A DNA stretch of 7,872 bases from an uncultured Lentisphaeraceae bacterium (GTDB lineage: Bacteria > Verrucomicrobiota > Kiritimatiellia > RFP12 > DVOR01): NCBI GenBank assembly GCA_946056345.1, contig CAMGJH010000041.1:1-7872 (forward strand), in the 5' to 3' direction. A program made the translations under genes and the position numbers. The stretch's first letter is position 1; every line of letters starts with the position of its first letter. Below are positions 5,629-7,872 of the stretch, one piece after another. The notes beneath the pieces were generated by a model. That model had not been told where the DNA came from. It saw only the letters and a list, made by a program, of their open reading frames with translations, and did not search any database.

Positions 5629-7458
5629 ATGAGTGAAGAGTTTGACTACGATTTGGCCCACACGCGCAACTTTTGCATCATTGCGCACATCGACCACGGC
5701 AAGACGACGCTCTCGGACCGTATCTTGGAGTTGACGAAGGCGATTGAGGCGCGGCAGTTGAAGGAGCAGACGCTCGACGCGATGGATTTGGAGCGCGAGC
5801 GCGGGATTACCATTAAGAGCCATCCGGTGACGATGCGCTACACGGCCGAGAATGGCGAGCACTACCGTTTCAATCTCATCGACACGCCTGGCCACGTGGA
5901 CTTTGCCTACGAGGTGAGCCGCGCGATGGGCGCGTGCGAGGGGGCTATCCTGATTGTGGATGCCGCCCAGGGGGTGGAGGCGCAGACGGTGGCCAATGCC
6001 TATCTGGCCATTGACGCGAACTTGGAAATCATCCCGGTGTTGAACAAGGTGGATCTGCCGAGCGCGGATGTGCCGGGGGTGATTCATCAGATTGAGGATG
6101 TGCTGGGAATTCCGGTGGACCCGGTGCTGAAGGTTTCGGCGAAGACGGGCGAGGGGGTGCGCGAGGTGCTCGAGGAGGTGGTCCGCCGGGTGCCGCCGCC
6201 GAAGACTGAGCACGCGCAGGGGCCGCTGCGGGCATTGGTCTTTGATTCGGTCTTCGACGTCTATCGCGGGGTGATTACCTATGTGCGCGTGGTCGATGGG
6301 GCCATTCGCGCGGGCGATACGCTGCGCTTTATGAGCACGGGGCAGACAACGCCGGTGAAGGAGGTGGGGATCTTCTCGCCGAGTCAGAAGCCGGTGGAGG
6401 CGCTCGAGCCCGGGCAGGTGGGCTACATCGTTGGGGCCATCAAGGACCCGGCGGAGATTAAGATTGGCGACACGCTTACGAGCGAGCGCGACGGGGCCGA
6501 GGAGCCGCTACATGGCTTTAAGGAAATTCACCCGACCGTCTTCTGCGGCATCTACCCGGTGAGCACCGACGAATACAACAAGGTGCGGATGGGGCTGGAG
6601 AAGCTCCACCTCAACGACTCGGCCTTCACCTTCCACGCGGAGAGTTCGGCGGCGTTGGGCTTCGGCTTCCGCTGCGGCTTCCTGGGGCTGCTGCACATGG
6701 AGGTGGTGCAGGAGCGGCTGCGGCGCGAGTTTCAGCTCGACATTATCAACACCCATCCGGCCGTTATCTATAAGGTCACGCTCAAGGATGGCACCGTCTC
6801 GGAGATTGACAACCCGGTGCTCTTGCCCGACCCCACGCGCATTGAGGTGATTGAAGAGCCGATGATCAAGGCGCGCATCATCACGATGAGCGCGTGTATG
6901 GGCGACATTATGCGCCTGGTGATGGACCGGCGCGGGACGGTGGATTGCACCGAGACGCTCGATGCCCAGCGCGTCATCCTCACCTGCGTCCTGCCCCTCA
7001 ACGAGATTTTGATTGACTTCCACGACACGCTCAAATCCGTCTCGCGCGGCTATGCCTCGATGGACTACGAGCCGCACGGCTACCAGCCCAGCGACATCGT
7101 GCGGATGGACATCTTGCTCAACAGCGAGCCGGTCGATGCCTTCAGCTGTATGGTCCACCGGACGCGGGCTGTGGCGCGCGGCAAGCAGATGTGCAAGGCC
7201 TTGAGCGAGACGATCCCGCCGCATATGTTCAAGATCCCTGTGCAGGCGTGCATTGGGCGGACGATTATCGCCCGCGAGGACATTCGCCCCTTCCGCAAGG
7301 ACGTGACGGCCAAGCTCTATGGCGGCGACGTCACGCGCAAGCAGAAACTGCTCAAGAAGCAGGCCGAGGGCAAGAAGCGGATGAAGGAGTTCGGGTCGGT
7401 GAACGTGCCGCAGTCGGCCTTCATCGCCGTGCTCAAAGGAACTGCGGAGGATAAGTGA
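5629..7458 (+). CDS. lepA: Elongation factor 4 (LepA), ribosome back-translocating GTPase
   Basis: A complete 609-residue LepA, the usual length. This translational GTPase binds stalled or mistranslocated ribosomes and promotes back-translocation; it is also implicated in 30S assembly and initiation. GTPase motifs: G1 AHIDHGKTT (19-27; most LepA have GKST), G3 DTPGH (85-89, with the catalytic H89), G4 NKVD (139-142) and G5 SAK (170-172). Domain 2 and the EF-G-like domains follow, with the LepA-specific GFGFRCGFLGLLHMEVVQER block. The diagnostic C-terminal domain (RKDVTAKLYGGDVTRKQKLL, then KKQAEGKKRMKEFG) ends in PQSAFIAVLK. The frame is open upstream to 5506 inside the repeat array, but that extension is unlike LepA. 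ATG 5629 gives MSEEFDYDLAHTRNFCIIAH, the normal family start. ATG 5620 (three residues longer) falls within the -10 box. No Shine-Dalgarno precedes the ATG. Confidence 0.97.
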   Translation: MSEEFDYDLAHTRNFCIIAHIDHGKTTLSDRILELTKAIEARQLKEQTLDAMDLERERGITIKSHPVTMRYTAENGEHYRFNLIDTPGHVDFAYEVSRAMGACEGAILIVDAAQGVEAQTVANAYLAIDANLEIIPVLNKVDLPSADVPGVIHQIEDVLGIPVDPVLKVSAKTGEGVREVLEEVVRRVPPPKTEHAQGPLRALVFDSVFDVYRGVITYVRVVDGAIRAGDTLRFMSTGQTTPVKEVGIFSPSQKPVEALEPGQVGYIVGAIKDPAEIKIGDTLTSERDGAEEPLHGFKEIHPTVFCGIYPVSTDEYNKVRMGLEKLHLNDSAFTFHAESSAALGFGFRCGFLGLLHMEVVQERLRREFQLDIINTHPAVIYKVTLKDGTVSEIDNPVLLPDPTRIEVIEEPMIKARIITMSACMGDIMRLVMDRRGTVDCTETLDAQRVILTCVLPLNEILIDFHDTLKSVSRGYASMDYEPHGYQPSDIVRMDILLNSEPVDAFSCMVHRTRAVARGKQMCKALSETIPPHMFKIPVQACIGRTIIAREDIRPFRKDVTAKLYGGDVTRKQKLLKKQAEGKKRMKEFGSVNVPQSAFIAVLKGTAEDK

Positions 7459-7872
7459 TGGAGCCGACCCTCTTTTCCGGCGAGGCGTTGCACCTCGACT
7501 TCTGGACCTACTTTATGACGCCCTACTTCTGGAGCGGCTTTATGGGCTGGTGCGTGGCCCAGGTCATCAAGATGACCCGAGGGGCCATTCGGACCAAGAG
7601 TCTGGACTTTACCTATCTCATGAGCACCGGCGGAATGCCCAGTGCCCACTCCTCGTTGGTCGTCGGCGTCTTCGTCTCCCTGGGTTTGGGTCTGGGCTGG
7701 ACGCACCCGATTACGGTGGTCTCGAGCGTGGTGGCCACCATTACGATGTTCGACGCGGCCACCGTCCGCCGCGCGGCCGGGCTCCAGGCGCGGCTGCTCA
7801 ACAAGATTACGCGCCAACTCTTCGTTGAGCGCACCTTCTCCGCCAAGCCGCTCAAGGAGATGCTCGGCCACA
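7458..7872 (+). CDS. Divergent PAP2 family (DUF212/YuiD-like) membrane protein, 3' end cut by window
   Basis: Translation from ATG 7458 gives 138 residues with no stop before the window ends, beginning MEPTLFSGEALHLDFWTYFM. DUF212 signatures are plain: LMSTGGMPSAHSS (54-66), a hydrophobic helix, MFDAATVRRAAGLQARLLN (97-115; usual form MYDAxGVRRAAGxQAxxLN) and LKEMLGH at the cut end (132-138), which in relatives is followed by a short tail. These proteins are distant relatives of PAP2 phosphatases with several membrane helices, and their substrate is not established. The GMPSxHS element corresponds to a PAP2 motif. The start overlaps the lepA stop as TGATG and has a strong GGAGG at 7446-7450, seven bases upstream, so it is very probably co-expressed with lepA. 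Confidence 0.9.
   Translation, partial: MEPTLFSGEALHLDFWTYFMTPYFWSGFMGWCVAQVIKMTRGAIRTKSLDFTYLMSTGGMPSAHSSLVVGVFVSLGLGLGWTHPITVVSSVVATITMFDAATVRRAAGLQARLLNKITRQLFVERTFSAKPLKEMLGH

Noticed and set aside
7449..7460. GATAAGTGATGG at the end of lepA resembles GATAAGTGGTGG in the palindrome array
   Set aside because: The match of 11 of 12 bases is at the coding end of LepA and the DUF212 start signal, without the opposing ACTTAT half, so chance is more likely.
7317..7871. 184-codon minus-strand open frame at the window end
   Set aside because: It lies opposite the lepA end and the DUF212 gene, both of which have unmistakable family motifs.

Overview
This is a GC-rich, gene-dense bacterial window. 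Every supported gene is on the + strand, and intergenic gaps are short except for one of 423 bases. The lipid A-type acyltransferase (LpxL/HtrB superfamily) and the O-antigen-ligase-type protein point to a diderm that makes lipopolysaccharide or a similar glycolipid. Phylum cannot be fixed from the sequence alone. A PVC-group bacterium (Verrucomicrobiota/Kiritimatiellota-like) is a guess from the overall style, and other GC-rich diderms are not excluded.

Region 1 (1-5205) looks like one transcription unit of seven genes separated by at most 22 bases, three of whose junctions are overlaps or gaps of no more than 3 bases. In order: a 5'-truncated LpxL-like acyltransferase; a small HNH endonuclease; an O-antigen ligase/polymerase (Wzy_C type) membrane protein; a secreted TPR-like protein; a one-TM protein with a long Pro/Lys/Ala-rich periplasmic stalk; a four-helix membrane protein; and a COG2236-type phosphoribosyltransferase. 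The theme is mostly the cell envelope. The HNH and phosphoribosyltransferase genes do not obviously belong to it.

Region 2 (5206-5628) is the only long non-coding stretch. It holds an unusual block with a 22-base pitch. A GC-rich sub-array (about 5378-5445) precedes an AT-richer sub-array (5460-5540) of three 17-base palindromes, spaced exactly 22 bases centre to centre and flanked by half sites. Then come G-rich sequence and a good extended -10 box (5613-5621). That box is placed so that transcription would start at or next to the lepA ATG, so a leaderless lepA mRNA is possible.

Region 3 (5629-7872) is lepA (elongation factor 4), followed with a TGATG overlap by a DUF212/YuiD-like divergent PAP2-family membrane protein that runs off the window end.

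The G-versus-C balance of the + strand also follows this layout. It starts strongly G-rich, drifts to C-rich by 5205, resets to G-rich in the lepA upstream region, and drifts to C-rich again late in lepA. No mobile element, CRISPR array, tRNA or rRNA was seen. The best candidate for something undescribed is the palindrome array in front of lepA.
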